Notes under the pieces: model-generated | Database searches by the model: none | Seen by the model: the letters and a program-made list of their open reading frames with translations, nothing else | What the model was told of the DNA's origin: nothing | Program-made: the position numbers and the translations under genes | In this document: positions 8,824 through 21,614 of the stretch, piece after piece | How the letters are laid out: every line of letters begins with the position of its first letter | Position numbering within the stretch: the first letter of the stretch is position 1 | NCBI RefSeq assembly: GCF_003148765.1 | Contig: NZ_QGGV01000004.1 | Coordinates: forward strand, 124,001-188,000 | Direction of reading: 5' to 3' | Source of the DNA: Silicimonas algicola | Lineage (GTDB): Bacteria > Pseudomonadota > Alphaproteobacteria > Rhodobacterales > Rhodobacteraceae | DNA length: 64,000 nucleotides

Positions 8824-9645
8824 ATGTTCCGACACGAACACAATCCATCGCTGGTCTATGGCGCCTATCGCCTGCTCGACCTGACGTATCACAACACCGT
8901 CCGTTCGGTCCGCAAGGGACACCGGGACGCTGTATTCGCCATTCTCTCAAGCATCCTGCAGACGCTTGTGATGGTTGCCGCGTTCTACCTCTTCATGTCC
9001 GTGATCGGGCTGCGACAGATGGCGATCCGCGGCGATTACGTCCTCTACATCATGTCGGGCGTCTTCGTCTTCATGGTCCACATCAAGGCGATGAGCAGCG
9101 TCGTGTCGTCCGAGGGTCCGACCGCTGCGATGATGCAGCATCTTCCGATGTCACCCACGATCTCGATCTGGTCGTCGGCCTTCAGCGCGCTGTACACCCA
9201 GATCATCGCAATGGCCGCCATCCTCGTCGGATATCATCTGCTGTGGCACCCACTGGTCGTCCACCAACCGGTCGGCGCCTTCGCGATGCTTCTGCTCGCA
9301 TGGTTGTCGGGCGTTGCGATCGGCACGGTGTTGCTGGCCGCCAAGCCTTGGGTTCCGCAGCCAGTCGGCGTCGCGCAGCAGATCTATTCGCGTTTCAACA
9401 TGTTCGCGTCGGGCAAGATGTTCGTCGCCAACGCCCTTCCCGCGAAGATGATCGCCATATTTTCATGGAATCCGCTGTTCCACATCATCGACCAGGGACG
9501 CGGCTACATCTTCATCAACTACAATCCCCTGAAGTCCTCTCTGACGTACCCGATCGTGGTCACAGCCATCCTTCTGATCATCGGCCTCATCTGCGAAAGC
9601 CAGACACGCAAGCACGTCTCGCTTAGCTGGACCGCCGGAAAATGA
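8824..9645 (+). CDS. ABC-2 type polysaccharide export permease (KpsM-like), no ATPase partner in window
   Basis: This is an integral membrane protein of 273 residues with about six hydrophobic segments, e.g. around residues 35-60, 70-90, 105-130, 140-165 and 235-260. THNTVRSVRKGHRDAV-like N-terminal residues and the overall layout match the KpsM/Wzm-type permeases that move capsule or exopolysaccharide across the inner membrane with a KpsT-type ATPase. I chose the ATG at 8824; a TTG at 8812 extends it by four residues. The gene diverges from the glycan operon and its stop overlaps the next gene (ATGA). No ABC ATPase, KpsE or outer-membrane export gene lies nearby, so its partners must be elsewhere in the genome. 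Confidence 0.82.
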   Translation: MFRHEHNPSLVYGAYRLLDLTYHNTVRSVRKGHRDAVFAILSSILQTLVMVAAFYLFMSVIGLRQMAIRGDYVLYIMSGVFVFMVHIKAMSSVVSSEGPTAAMMQHLPMSPTISIWSSAFSALYTQIIAMAAILVGYHLLWHPLVVHQPVGAFAMLLLAWLSGVAIGTVLLAAKPWVPQPVGVAQQIYSRFNMFASGKMFVANALPAKMIAIFSWNPLFHIIDQGRGYIFINYNPLKSSLTYPIVVTAILLIIGLICESQTRKHVSLSWTAGK

Positions 9646-10277
9646 TGCGCCTCGCTGTCGTCATCGCCTGCTTCGCCGCACCGGCGGCAGCGACGCAGGA
9701 TGGCTGGCCTGCCCTCTATGACGTCTCGGGAGTTGCGGCGAACGACAGTCTCAATATCCGAAGCGAACCCGGAACTGGCGGCGATGTCATCGGGACGATC
9801 GAACCAGATGCGCGAGGGATCGAGGTTGTCAGGCCCAGTCAGCATCAGACATGGGGCCTCGTGAACCATGGCGAGACGACGGGGTGGGTTTCGCTCTCCT
9901 TCCTTGCGCGTCGACCGGGTCAGTGGCTGGGTCATGTGCCCGAGATACGCACTTGCTTCGGAACAGAGCCATTCTGGAACCTGTCGTTCGACGGCAATGC
10001 CATCGCCTGGTCGACCCCCGACGAAACGGCCGTCGGAGAACGTCTAGAGACATGGTCGACGCTGAACAGGCGCGATCTCCACGCTTTCGGTCTGCGGATC
10101 TCGCCGGACGATGAACCAGAGCGCGAGGGTGTCGCGATGCTTTCCCTCGCCTCGTGCAGCGACGGGATGAGCGACCGCGAGTTCGGCCTGAGGCTTGACC
10201 TTCTCCTCGGCACCTCCGACGAGCGAACTCTCCTGTCGGGATGCTGCTCCATTCAGCCGCCAGACGAGCGCCGGTGA
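9642..10277 (+). CDS. Exported SH3b-domain protein with COG3650-like C-terminal region
   Basis: The 211-residue protein has a short N-terminal signal peptide (VVIACFAAPAAAT). A bacterial SH3 domain follows (SLNIRSEPGTGGDVIGTI at about 34-51, ending in TTGWVSLSFL). The C-terminal half begins CFGTEPFWNLSF and resembles the FGTEPFW-type domain of uncharacterised exported proteins of the COG3650 kind. Three further cysteines (LASCSDG and the near-terminal SGCCS) could form disulfides. The function is unknown; SH3b domains often bind peptidoglycan. The start ATG overlaps the stop of the permease gene (ATGATG), so the two are translationally coupled, and it in turn overlaps the next gene by GTGA. 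Confidence 0.7.
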   Translation: MMRLAVVIACFAAPAAATQDGWPALYDVSGVAANDSLNIRSEPGTGGDVIGTIEPDARGIEVVRPSQHQTWGLVNHGETTGWVSLSFLARRPGQWLGHVPEIRTCFGTEPFWNLSFDGNAIAWSTPDETAVGERLETWSTLNRRDLHAFGLRISPDDEPEREGVAMLSLASCSDGMSDREFGLRLDLLLGTSDERTLLSGCCSIQPPDERR

Positions 10278-10810
10278 ACGGCAGGCGTCACCTCGCCGTG
10301 ATCACGGCGCTCGCCGCCGCCTGCCCCGTCAACGCCGCCGACACTCTTGGCCAGATGACGGGCTTTCTCGACCAGGAAAGGCATACGTGGCACTTCATCG
10401 CCTTTGACCAGCGACAGAGACACGTCTCGAGCGCCAGCTTCCGCCAGACGCCCTACAAGGCGGAGCTGATCCTGCACGGACATGCCGAGCCGCATTTCGC
10501 CAGCCGCGGCGGGCTGTCCATCGAGGTGCGCTACAAGGGCACCTTCGACATGGGAGCGACACCCGTTGGACTGGACATCCTGTATCTGCCTGAAGGCCTG
10601 CGCGGTCCCATCTGGACCAGCAGCAACGCTGACGCGGCCCCAACGTTCGAGATCACGGACTTCACCGTCTGGGGAGAGGTGGGTCATGTCGAGGCTGTAT
10701 TCTTCGCGCGACTCTGCCTGCGGCGCACGATCTACGCTCCGACCGATCGCAACACCTGCAAGACGCTCAACGGGCAGATCGCAACGGCACTTGTGGCGGA
10801 AGGGTCCTAG
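10274..10810 (+). CDS. Exported protein of unknown function, 178 residues
   Basis: I place the start at GTG 10274, which forms a GTGA overlap with the stop of the preceding gene; an upstream in-frame ATG at 10241 would add residues not resembling a signal peptide. The N-terminus (RRHLAVITALAAACPVNA) then reads as a clean signal peptide followed by ADTLGQ. The mature part has no motif I recognise and is mostly predicted strand, with two cysteines (LCLRR and NTCKT) near the C-terminus. It is third in a coupled set with the KpsM-like permease and the SH3b protein, and its 3' end overlaps the alkB stop by 4 bases. A role in envelope glycan export is only inferred from position. Confidence 0.6.
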   Translation: MNGRRHLAVITALAAACPVNAADTLGQMTGFLDQERHTWHFIAFDQRQRHVSSASFRQTPYKAELILHGHAEPHFASRGGLSIEVRYKGTFDMGATPVGLDILYLPEGLRGPIWTSSNADAAPTFEITDFTVWGEVGHVEAVFFARLCLRRTIYAPTDRNTCKTLNGQIATALVAEGS

Positions 10811-11415
10811 CCCGCAACGCGGAGGGTCACGTTGATGCGCCCTCCCTCGGGCAAAAGCGACGACGATCCGAACCGGATGCGGTCGATGCCGTGAAAGGCG
10901 AGACGCGCCGCCCCGGCAAGGACAGCCACGTCGCCGGAATCGAGCCACACGCTTTCGGTCGCGCCACCTCGCGAAGTGCCGCCGACACGGAACAGCGCCG
11001 AGTCTCCAAGCGAGATCGATACGACGGGCCAGGACGTGTCCGTCTCGTCTCGGTCCTGATGCATCCCCATTTTCGCGCCCTCGCCGTAGAAGTTGACGAG
11101 ACACGAATCGGGTGGACGCGACGTGCCGGACACCGTGTTCCAGACGTCCAGGATGGACGTCGGTATTCCCGGCCAGCGATCCCCGTCCGGCTGCATCGGG
11201 TCATAGCGATATCCGGAACGATCCGTGACCCAGCCAAGGTCGCCCGCCGCCGTCATCCGGACGCTCATTCTGCGACCGCCGGGCGTCTCGTAGCGCCGGA
11301 ACGGTGCAGCCGTCGCGACCTCTCGCAGGTCGGCGACCATCGCGTCCTGCGAAGGCTTGTCCAGAAGGCCTTTCCAGATCGAAACGCCCCTGACATCAAG
11401 AACGGACTCCGTCAC
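10807..11415 (-). CDS. alkB: Alpha-ketoglutarate-dependent dioxygenase AlkB
   Basis: AlkB repairs 1-methyladenine and 3-methylcytosine in DNA by oxidative demethylation with Fe(II) and 2-oxoglutarate. NFYGEGAKMGMHQDRDE contains the H-x-D iron ligands; AFHGIDRIRFG supplies the third histidine, and INVTLR the 2-oxoglutarate-binding arginine. RYDPMQPDGDRWPGIP matches the substrate-lid region. I chose GTG at 11415, with AAGGAG eight bases upstream, giving 202 residues, close to the usual 200-215. A much longer open frame through the antisense of dnaK is not used. It diverges from dnaK. Confidence 0.9.
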   Translation of the reverse strand: MTESVLDVRGVSIWKGLLDKPSQDAMVADLREVATAAPFRRYETPGGRRMSVRMTAAGDLGWVTDRSGYRYDPMQPDGDRWPGIPTSILDVWNTVSGTSRPPDSCLVNFYGEGAKMGMHQDRDETDTSWPVVSISLGDSALFRVGGTSRGGATESVWLDSGDVAVLAGAARLAFHGIDRIRFGSSSLLPEGGRINVTLRVAG

Positions 11416-11469
11416 CTTCCCGGCTCCTTCAAGTGACTCGCATTGCAGGCACTTCGCCGCCTCACCGCG

Positions 11470-11499
11470 CTTGCAGCACCGAAAGGCCCTCCCTATATA
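11470..11499 (+). promoter_or_regulatory. Heat-shock (RpoH/sigma-32-type) promoter of dnaK-dnaJ
   Basis: CTTGCAG (11470-11476) is followed after 14 bases by CCCTATATA (11491-11499), a close match to the alphaproteobacterial sigma-32 pattern CTTG-N17-CYTATNT. Transcription should begin near 11506, leaving a leader of about 105 bases before the dnaK start. No CIRCE inverted repeat is seen in this interval, although hrcA is present at 58958-60025. A promoter with the same geometry precedes hslO at 48251-48280. Confidence 0.8.
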
Positions 11500-11514
11500 G
11501 CGCCGGGAAGCCGT

Positions 11515-11530
11515 GATGCCCCATGGCATC
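11515..11530 (+). other. Small hairpin in the dnaK leader
   Basis: GATGCC CCAT GGCATC forms a perfect 6-bp stem with a 4-base loop about 10 bases after the predicted dnaK transcription start. It is not followed by a T-run and so is not a terminator. It could stabilise the 5' end of the heat-shock transcript or act in thermosensing; neither is shown by the sequence alone. Confidence 0.4.
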
Positions 11531-11610
11531 GCAAAATCACACTCCGGGATGGGACCGCGGCGCCGCAACGGGCCAACGTCCCTCATATCGCCGCAAGAGA
11601 GGACATGAGC

Positions 11611-13521
<1,911 letters not shown>

Positions 13522-13530
13522 GGCGCATCC

Positions 13531-13578
13531 GAACGCGATCCAGGCCGGCCCAGCCCGATTGGGCCGGCCTTCGCGTTC
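13531..13578 (+). other. Large intercistronic stem-loop between dnaK and dnaJ
   Basis: GAACGCGA (13531-13538) pairs with TCGCGTTC (13571-13578). Inside it, AGGCCGGCCCA (13542-13552) pairs perfectly with TGGGCCGGCCT (13560-13570) around a 7-base loop, with a 3-base bulge on one side. The total is 19 base pairs. There is no T-run after it, and dnaJ starts 16 bases later. Likely roles are mRNA processing or 3' protection of the dnaK message, or partial attenuation that lowers dnaJ relative to dnaK. Confidence 0.75.
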
Positions 13579-13593
13579 AGAAGGGGATGAGAC

Positions 13594-14742
13594 ATGGCTA
13601 AGCGCGACTACTACGAGGTTCTCGGGATCTCGAAGGGCGCATCCGCCGAGGAGATCAAGAAGGCCTACCGCACCAAGGCGAAGGTTCTTCACCCTGACCG
13701 GAACGCCGATAAACCGGACGCGGAAGCGCAGTTCAAGGAAGTGAACGAGGCCTACGAGGTCCTCAAGGATGCCGACAAGAAGGCCGCGTACGACCGGTTC
13801 GGTCACGGCGCCTTCGACGGCAGCATGGGAGGCCCGCGCCCAGGACCGGGCGGCGCCTACGCAGGCGGCGATTTCGCTTCAGCCTTCTCGGATGTCTTCG
13901 ACGACCTCTTCGGCGACATCATGGGCCGCCGTGGCGGCGCCGGCGGCCAGCGCGCGGTCCGCGGCTCGGACCTCCGCTACAGCCTTCGGGTGAGCCTCGA
14001 AGAAGCCTACAAGGGAATGCAGAAGACGATCAGCGTCCCGACCGCCTTGACCTGCGACACTTGCAAGGGCACGGGCGCCGAGGGCGGGACCGAGCCGCAG
14101 ACCTGCCCGACCTGCTCGGGCATGGGCAAGGTCAGGGCAAGCCAGGGGTTTTTCACGGTCGAGCGCACCTGTCCGACGTGTCAGGGCTTGGGCAAAATCA
14201 TCAAGAACCCGTGCAAGGTTTGCGGCGGCGCCGGTCGGATCGAGAAAGAGCGTTCTCTCTCGGTCAACATCCCGGCGGGCGTCGAAACCGGCACGCGCAT
14301 CCGGCTGGCGGGTGAGGGCGAAGCGGGACTGCGCGGCGGACCCGCGGGCGACCTCTACATCTTCATCGAGGTGAAGGACCACGCCATATTCCAGCGCGAC
14401 GGCGTCAATCTTTACTGTCGTGTTCCGGTCTCGATGACCTCTGCCGCACTTGGCGGCGACATCGAGGTGCCCACGATCGACGGTGGCCGCAGCCGGGTCA
14501 AGGTGCCCTCCGGCAGTCAGTCCGGCCGTCAGATGCGCCTGCGCGGCAAGGGGATGCCGTCGCTGCGGGGCGGCGCGTCCGGCGACATGATGATCGAACT
14601 CGCCGTCGAGACGCCCGTGAATCTGACGGGACGCCAGAAAGAGCTTCTGAAGGAATTCGAGAAGCTGTCGGAAGAGAACAACCCCGAAAGCGCGGGATTC
14701 TTTCGGACGGTGAAGAACTTCTGGGACGGCATGAAGGGCTGA
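13594..14742 (+). CDS. dnaJ: Chaperone protein DnaJ (Hsp40, type I)
   Basis: This is a type I J-protein of 382 residues. The J-domain (1-70) contains the HPD motif at residues 33-35. A Gly/Phe-rich stretch ([15 protein letters not shown]) follows. Four zinc-binding repeats are present: [24 protein letters not shown] and CKVCGGAG. The C-terminal substrate-binding domains complete the protein. It delivers unfolded clients to DnaK and stimulates its ATPase. The gene lies 72 bases after dnaK, behind a 19-bp stem-loop, and has AAGGGGATGAG in its ribosome-binding region. Confidence 0.97.
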   Translation: MAKRDYYEVLGISKGASAEEIKKAYRTKAKVLHPDRNADKPDAEAQFKEVNEAYEVLKDADKKAAYDRFGHGAFDGSMGGPRPGPGGAYAGGDFASAFSDVFDDLFGDIMGRRGGAGGQRAVRGSDLRYSLRVSLEEAYKGMQKTISVPTALTCDTCKGTGAEGGTEPQTCPTCSGMGKVRASQGFFTVERTCPTCQGLGKIIKNPCKVCGGAGRIEKERSLSVNIPAGVETGTRIRLAGEGEAGLRGGPAGDLYIFIEVKDHAIFQRDGVNLYCRVPVSMTSAALGGDIEVPTIDGGRSRVKVPSGSQSGRQMRLRGKGMPSLRGGASGDMMIELAVETPVNLTGRQKELLKEFEKLSEENNPESAGFFRTVKNFWDGMKG

Positions 14743-14767
14743 TCGTCCCCGACTTCGCGACAAAACT

Positions 14768-14797
14768 GGCCGATCTCGTGAACCGGGGTCGGCCTTT
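14768..14797 (+). terminator. Weak terminator-like hairpin after dnaJ
   Basis: GGCCGA (14768-14773) can pair with TCGGCC (14789-14794) across a 15-base loop, and TTTC follows. The stem is short and the T-run minimal, so it may be a weak or factor-assisted terminator for dnaK-dnaJ. Confidence 0.35.
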
Positions 14798-14910
14798 CGC
14801 ATAATGCGCCGCAATTTCCCCGTAAACTTTGTAGAATGTGACCGAATGTGGTCTCAATTGGGGCGTTAATCGGTTCTGCACCTGTCCGGTGCTTGTCGCG
14901 AGTGAAGCCC

Positions 14911-15507
14911 ATGACCCCTATCGAGCGCGTGTCCGCGAAATCCCGAGCCTTGGCCACCCTCGGTCTCGAGACGCATGTGAACCAGGGGGATTTGAAGGCC
15001 GCCTTCCGCAAGCTCGCTTTCGAAAAGCATCCCGACCGTGCGCAGGGGACGGGAGACGAATTCGCCCGGATCACCGACGCCTTCCGCTTCCTGTCGGACA
15101 ACGCGGGTCAACTGGGAATCCCCGAAGCCCCGCCGGCGCCCCGCGTCGTGTCCACCCGCCGGGTCAGTCGTCCGACCGTCGAGCCGACGGAATCGGTGCT
15201 CGACGATCTTGCCATGGCTGAGTGCCGAGCAGCGTTCGAAGGCGACGTCAGCGGCACGGTCCATGTCGCCAGCCGGCTATACCGCACCGGCCGCCGGCTG
15301 ACCTACTACGTCGCCACGCCAGCCGGTCAGGGGCTTAACCGCGTTTCGGTCCCGACGGGAGACCTGATAGACACGCGCCGCGTCTGCCCGGTCATCGTCA
15401 CACTCGATTCGCGCGAGATTTTCGGCTGTGTCTATGAAGTGCCCGCGGCGGACTGCGCAAAGAGCTTCCCGGGCGCGCGCAGCGTCAGCTTCCGCTTCTC
15501 CCAGTAA
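14911..15507 (+). CDS. Small J-domain protein (DnaJ-like, no zinc finger)
   Basis: I start at ATG 14911 (TPIERVSAK), giving 198 residues; an upstream ATG at 14848 would add an unconvincing extension. Residues 1-60 form a J-domain with LKAAFRKLAFEKHPD (HPD at 40-42) and FARITDAFRFL, matching helices II-IV. The remaining 130 residues, mostly strand with PVIVTLDSREIFG near the end, are not recognised. It lacks the Gly/Phe and cysteine regions of DnaJ. The likely role is a specialised DnaK co-chaperone with a client-specific C-terminal domain. It lies about 170 bases after dnaJ and just before radC. Confidence 0.75.
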   Translation: MTPIERVSAKSRALATLGLETHVNQGDLKAAFRKLAFEKHPDRAQGTGDEFARITDAFRFLSDNAGQLGIPEAPPAPRVVSTRRVSRPTVEPTESVLDDLAMAECRAAFEGDVSGTVHVASRLYRTGRRLTYYVATPAGQGLNRVSVPTGDLIDTRRVCPVIVTLDSREIFGCVYEVPAADCAKSFPGARSVSFRFSQ

Positions 15508-15542
15508 GCCTTCCTTAACCGGACATCGCGCACATCTTCGGC

Positions 15543-16286
15543 ATGGATCAAGCCCATGCCTTCGATGATGCGCCGCTTCCGCTCTTCACCGCGCCCGCTA
15601 CGCCTGGCCGCCTGCCATCCTACCTGAAGGACCATCGCGCGCGGTTGCGGCAGCGATTCCTGGATGGCGGCGCGACAGCCATGCCGGACTATGAGCTGCT
15701 TGAACTCGTGCTCTTCCGCGCGATCCCTCGTCAGGACGTGAAGCCCCTTGCGCGAATGCTTCTGGACATGTTTGGGGATTTCAGCAGCGTCCTGTCTGCG
15801 TCGCGCGAAAGGCTTGCCGGGATCGACGGCGTCGGCGGCGCGGTGATCGTGGAGTTGAAGATCGTCGAAGCTGCGGCGCACCGCCTGGCACGCGCCCGCG
15901 TCATCGACCGCCCGGCGATCTCGGGCTGGGACGCGTTGCTCGCCTACTGCCGCACGACGATGGCGCACCGCGAGACCGAACAGTTCCGCATCCTGTTCCT
16001 CGACCGCAAGAACGTCCTGATCGCCGACGAGGAACAAGCGAGCGGAACCGTGGACCACGTCCCGGTCTATCCGCGAGAGGTCGTGAAGCGCGCGCTCGAA
16101 CTCAACGCATCGGCCATCATACTGGTCCACAACCATCCGTCCGGTGACCCCTCTCCGTCAGAGGCCGACATTGCCGTTACCCGCCAGATCGGCGAGGCGG
16201 CGCGCGCTTTGTCGATCGTACTGCACGATCACCTCGTGATCGGCGCTGCACAGGAATTCTCTTTCCGGGCCGAAGGCTATCTCTGA
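15543..16286 (+). CDS. radC: RadC family JAB-domain protein
   Basis: The N-terminal 90 residues contain a helix-hairpin-helix-like segment (LAGIDGVGGAVIVELK). The C-terminal JAB1/MPN metalloprotease-like domain carries the zinc signature HNHPSGDPSPSEAD, the H-x-H-x10-D motif. The length of 247 residues is typical. The cellular role of RadC proteins is unsettled despite the name: they are no longer considered essential for repair, and the JAB fold suggests an isopeptidase or metal-dependent function. The 3' end overlaps the convergent OmpA-fusion gene by 10 bases. Confidence 0.9.
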   Translation: MDQAHAFDDAPLPLFTAPATPGRLPSYLKDHRARLRQRFLDGGATAMPDYELLELVLFRAIPRQDVKPLARMLLDMFGDFSSVLSASRERLAGIDGVGGAVIVELKIVEAAAHRLARARVIDRPAISGWDALLAYCRTTMAHRETEQFRILFLDRKNVLIADEEQASGTVDHVPVYPREVVKRALELNASAIILVHNHPSGDPSPSEADIAVTRQIGEAARALSIVLHDHLVIGAAQEFSFRAEGYL

Positions 16287-17752
16287 CGCACCCAGACCTC
16301 GACGCGGGCGTTGACGCGCCGTCCCCAAGCTGTGTCATTGCAGGCCATCGGCATCGCCTCTCCGAAGGCAATGGTTTCCAGTCGGGCTGGTTCTCCGTTG
16401 AGGGTGGCTTCCACGGCGCTCCGAACCACCTCGGCGCGTTTCTGGGACAAGCGCAAATTGTCGTCCTGTGCCCCAGTGCCGTCCGAGAAGCCTGCAAACA
16501 CGATCGCCTCGCCATCGAACGCGCCGGCTGCAATCGCTTCGCCCAGGCGGCGGACGCTGGACGCGGACTGAGGATCGAGTTGGCTGGACCCCTCGAGGAA
16601 GCGGAACGTCAGGGTAAGGCGATCCATTGAAAGGAGGATGCCGACCATATCGCGAACGGCAGCCATCGCCGCGGGTTCTTCTCCGGCGGACAGGACCGCG
16701 TTCGCCACGCGGTCGCCTTGTCGGTCGAACCCGATGCGTTCGATGGACTGGTCGACGAAGCCAGCCGCGCGCACCACACGCTGTGCATCCTCGCTTCGCG
16801 CGAAAGCGATGAAATCGCGCAGGACCTTGGGCTGCCGGGCTCCAAGGCGCTGGAGGAAGAGAGGCTGCGTCAGAGGATAATCCTCGGCCTTGATGGTGGC
16901 GCGCGTGGCCGGCACGGCGAGGCCGCAGGCGCCGCCGATCACAAGGGGCACGGCACTCCCCATCGTGGAGAAGCTTGCGATTCCGAGAGCCTGGGGGTCG
17001 GCCGCCACGACCGAAGACAGCGCGGTGCCATCCGCGTGCAGCTGGGCGGAGGCAAAGGGTGCTCCGGGGTTCAGCAAGGACGGCAGGCGGTCTGCGTCCT
17101 GAGGAAGATGAAGCACCACGGGGATGTCAGGACCTCCGAGGTCCGCCCACGACGCTAGCCGACCCGACAGAAGCTCCGAGAGTTGCGTCGCCGACACCAT
17201 GGCCCTTGCGTTGTCGGGCGCCACGACAGGCACGAAGGCGTCGAGCGCGATGACGTCTTGCCTGACGGCATCCTGGCCCGCGCGCGGCCCAAGGGACACG
17301 TCGACTTCGCGCGCAGCAAGCCGGGCAAGGGAATCACCGTCGACCGCTGCATCGACTACGGCGACGAGGCGGTCGGAGGTGATTTCGGTCAACTCCCAGA
17401 TATGCCCGGAATCGTCACCGTTTCGGGAGGAAAGGCGCAGTCCTTGCCGATCGGCGAACGCCTGCATGAGGCGCGGCATGAGGCGATGCACCGCAGAACT
17501 GGTCCCTGCGACCCGCGCCCTCGCAACCAGTCCGGAGAGGTCGGGACAGTCGACACCCGCACAGGTGACGTCGCCGCTGTCCAGGGTTACGGCGCCGAAG
17601 CCCGTGTCGATGCGGAAGAACTCGCCATCGAAAGAAAGAAGCTCGCCTTCCATCGAAAGGCTGCCGTCGAGCGTCGTCAGCACGACAGACCCTGCTGAAA
17701 CCGGCGACGCCAATCCAAGGCCAGCCATGAGAATGAGGCAACGCAGGATCAT
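16277..17752 (-). CDS. Periplasmic solute-binding (PstS-like) domain fused to OmpA C-terminal domain
   Basis: The 491-residue protein has a signal peptide (LILMAGLGLASPVSA). From about residue 80 to 330 follows a type II periplasmic-binding region resembling phosphate-binding proteins: VAGTSSAVHRLMP, the hinge-like DVSLGPRAGQDAV, and QLSELLSGRLASWADLGGPD, which matches the PstS pattern. The last 120 residues are an OmpA/MotB-type peptidoglycan-binding domain (FAGFSDGTGAQDDNLRLSQKRA). Fusing a solute-binding domain to a wall anchor would fix it to peptidoglycan and suggests envelope sensing or stress function rather than simple transport; no permease is nearby. It follows the 275-residue membrane protein by 13 bases, downstream of secA. 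Confidence 0.8.
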   Translation of the reverse strand: MILRCLILMAGLGLASPVSAGSVVLTTLDGSLSMEGELLSFDGEFFRIDTGFGAVTLDSGDVTCAGVDCPDLSGLVARARVAGTSSAVHRLMPRLMQAFADRQGLRLSSRNGDDSGHIWELTEITSDRLVAVVDAAVDGDSLARLAAREVDVSLGPRAGQDAVRQDVIALDAFVPVVAPDNARAMVSATQLSELLSGRLASWADLGGPDIPVVLHLPQDADRLPSLLNPGAPFASAQLHADGTALSSVVAADPQALGIASFSTMGSAVPLVIGGACGLAVPATRATIKAEDYPLTQPLFLQRLGARQPKVLRDFIAFARSEDAQRVVRAAGFVDQSIERIGFDRQGDRVANAVLSAGEEPAAMAAVRDMVGILLSMDRLTLTFRFLEGSSQLDPQSASSVRRLGEAIAAGAFDGEAIVFAGFSDGTGAQDDNLRLSQKRAEVVRSAVEATLNGEPARLETIAFGEAMPMACNDTAWGRRVNARVEVWVRQR

Positions 17753-17765
17753 GGGTCCGACCCGT

Positions 17766-18593
17766 TCAGCGTTCTGCGATCCTGGTGTGGTCGAACAGGT
17801 TTTTCAAGCGCGTCACCTGGCCGACATGTCTGCACCCCGGCATCTCCATCTCGAACGCCCGCACGGTCGGCAGTCCCGAAGCGCGTGACTGTATGGCCGT
17901 CGCGCTGACCGTGCGGCCGCAATTCGCAGATGTGACCTCGGCAACGACGACGAGTTCTGTCGTCTCTGACCCGGAATAGACTTCGGCGGACGCTCCACCG
18001 CTACCATCTCCCAGACGATAAGACCTTTCTTCGCCGAGGGTGTCGGGGGCCTGCATGCGCAAGACTTGCGGTCCCGACCAAGAGAGCACGGCGTGATGCG
18101 TGATGCGTGCATCAGGCATGAAAAGCGATGCCGCCACAGGGGCTCCGTCGACCTCGGCAGCGACCCGGACATCAAGGGAAAGCGCGGGGATCGTCACGGA
18201 ATAGGCGCCACGCCCGTCAAGCCTTCCGTCCAGACGAAATGTGCCGTCCGTAAGCGAAACGCCTCGGCCGCCGCCGCACGGAGCCAGGATGGCAACGGCG
18301 ACCGCGGCATCACCGGCGGCCGACAGCGTCATTAGCGGGTCGCACGCGGCATCGACGCGACTGCCGGGTGAGTGGATGATCGGAACCAGGGTCGCTGCCG
18401 GAGGAACGGGAAGAGGCCGGGGAACGTCGCGTCTGCGAAGCTCTGGCGCCGCGTCGGGAGCCTCGTCCATCCGAACGACGGGGTCGCGGTCCGCCAGCAC
18501 GGTTTGCATGATGTGGCCGGTCAGAAACGCGATGAGCAGCACGACAGCAACTGTCGCCGCCCTGCGCCGATCCGGCGGGAAAGGTATGCCCAT
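17766..18593 (-). CDS. Membrane-anchored exported protein of unknown function
   Basis: The protein of 275 residues has an N-terminal membrane anchor (TVAVVLLIAFLTGHIMQTVL at about residues 14-33), a proline-rich linker (VPRPLPVPPAATLVP) and a large exported domain. The domain contains paired cysteines (DAACDPL and APCGGG; TSANCGR and MPGCRH) that could form disulfides. I do not recognise a family; similar genes beside secA in relatives are sometimes labelled translocase, which the sequence does not support. It lies about 140 bases after secA and just before the solute-binding/OmpA fusion, so the two may act together at the envelope. Confidence 0.65.
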   Translation of the reverse strand: MGIPFPPDRRRAATVAVVLLIAFLTGHIMQTVLADRDPVVRMDEAPDAAPELRRRDVPRPLPVPPAATLVPIIHSPGSRVDAACDPLMTLSAAGDAAVAVAILAPCGGGRGVSLTDGTFRLDGRLDGRGAYSVTIPALSLDVRVAAEVDGAPVAASLFMPDARITHHAVLSWSGPQVLRMQAPDTLGEERSYRLGDGSGGASAEVYSGSETTELVVVAEVTSANCGRTVSATAIQSRASGLPTVRAFEMEMPGCRHVGQVTRLKNLFDHTRIAER

Positions 18594-18734
18594 CTCTGCC
18601 TCCGTCCGGCCCGCTCTGCGACGGGTCCGAGTTCTTCTCCGACAGACTAGGGAAAATCGGCAAGGACGCCCGCCCGCAAGTGCTGCCGGCGGGATTTCAC
18701 CCGGTATTGAGACGATTGGGCCACAGGCCGAAGG

Positions 18735-21434
<2,700 letters not shown>

Positions 21435-21548
21435 TCAAACCGCCTTTTCGCGTGAACCTGACGAGATCGTGTGAGGGGATGCGCTTGCCCGTGCCACCGG
21501 CCCGCCATAGAACGGCGAAGCGATTGCCGCCTCACCACAACGTTCAGC

Positions 21549-21577
21549 GATGTAAGGGGCGGGTTTCAGACTGTCAA
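21549..21577 (-). promoter_or_regulatory. Predicted sigma-70-type promoter of secA
   Basis: On the minus strand a perfect -35 TTGACA (21577-21572) stands 17 bases before TACATC (21554-21549), about 115 bases upstream of the secA start. The -35 and spacing are optimal, the -10 is partial. No other promoter-like pair is clearer in this 180-base divergent interval. Confidence 0.55.
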
Positions 21578-21614
21578 CGTCGCGGACCCGCGCGGCTTCG
21601 AGCGAGGAAAACAA

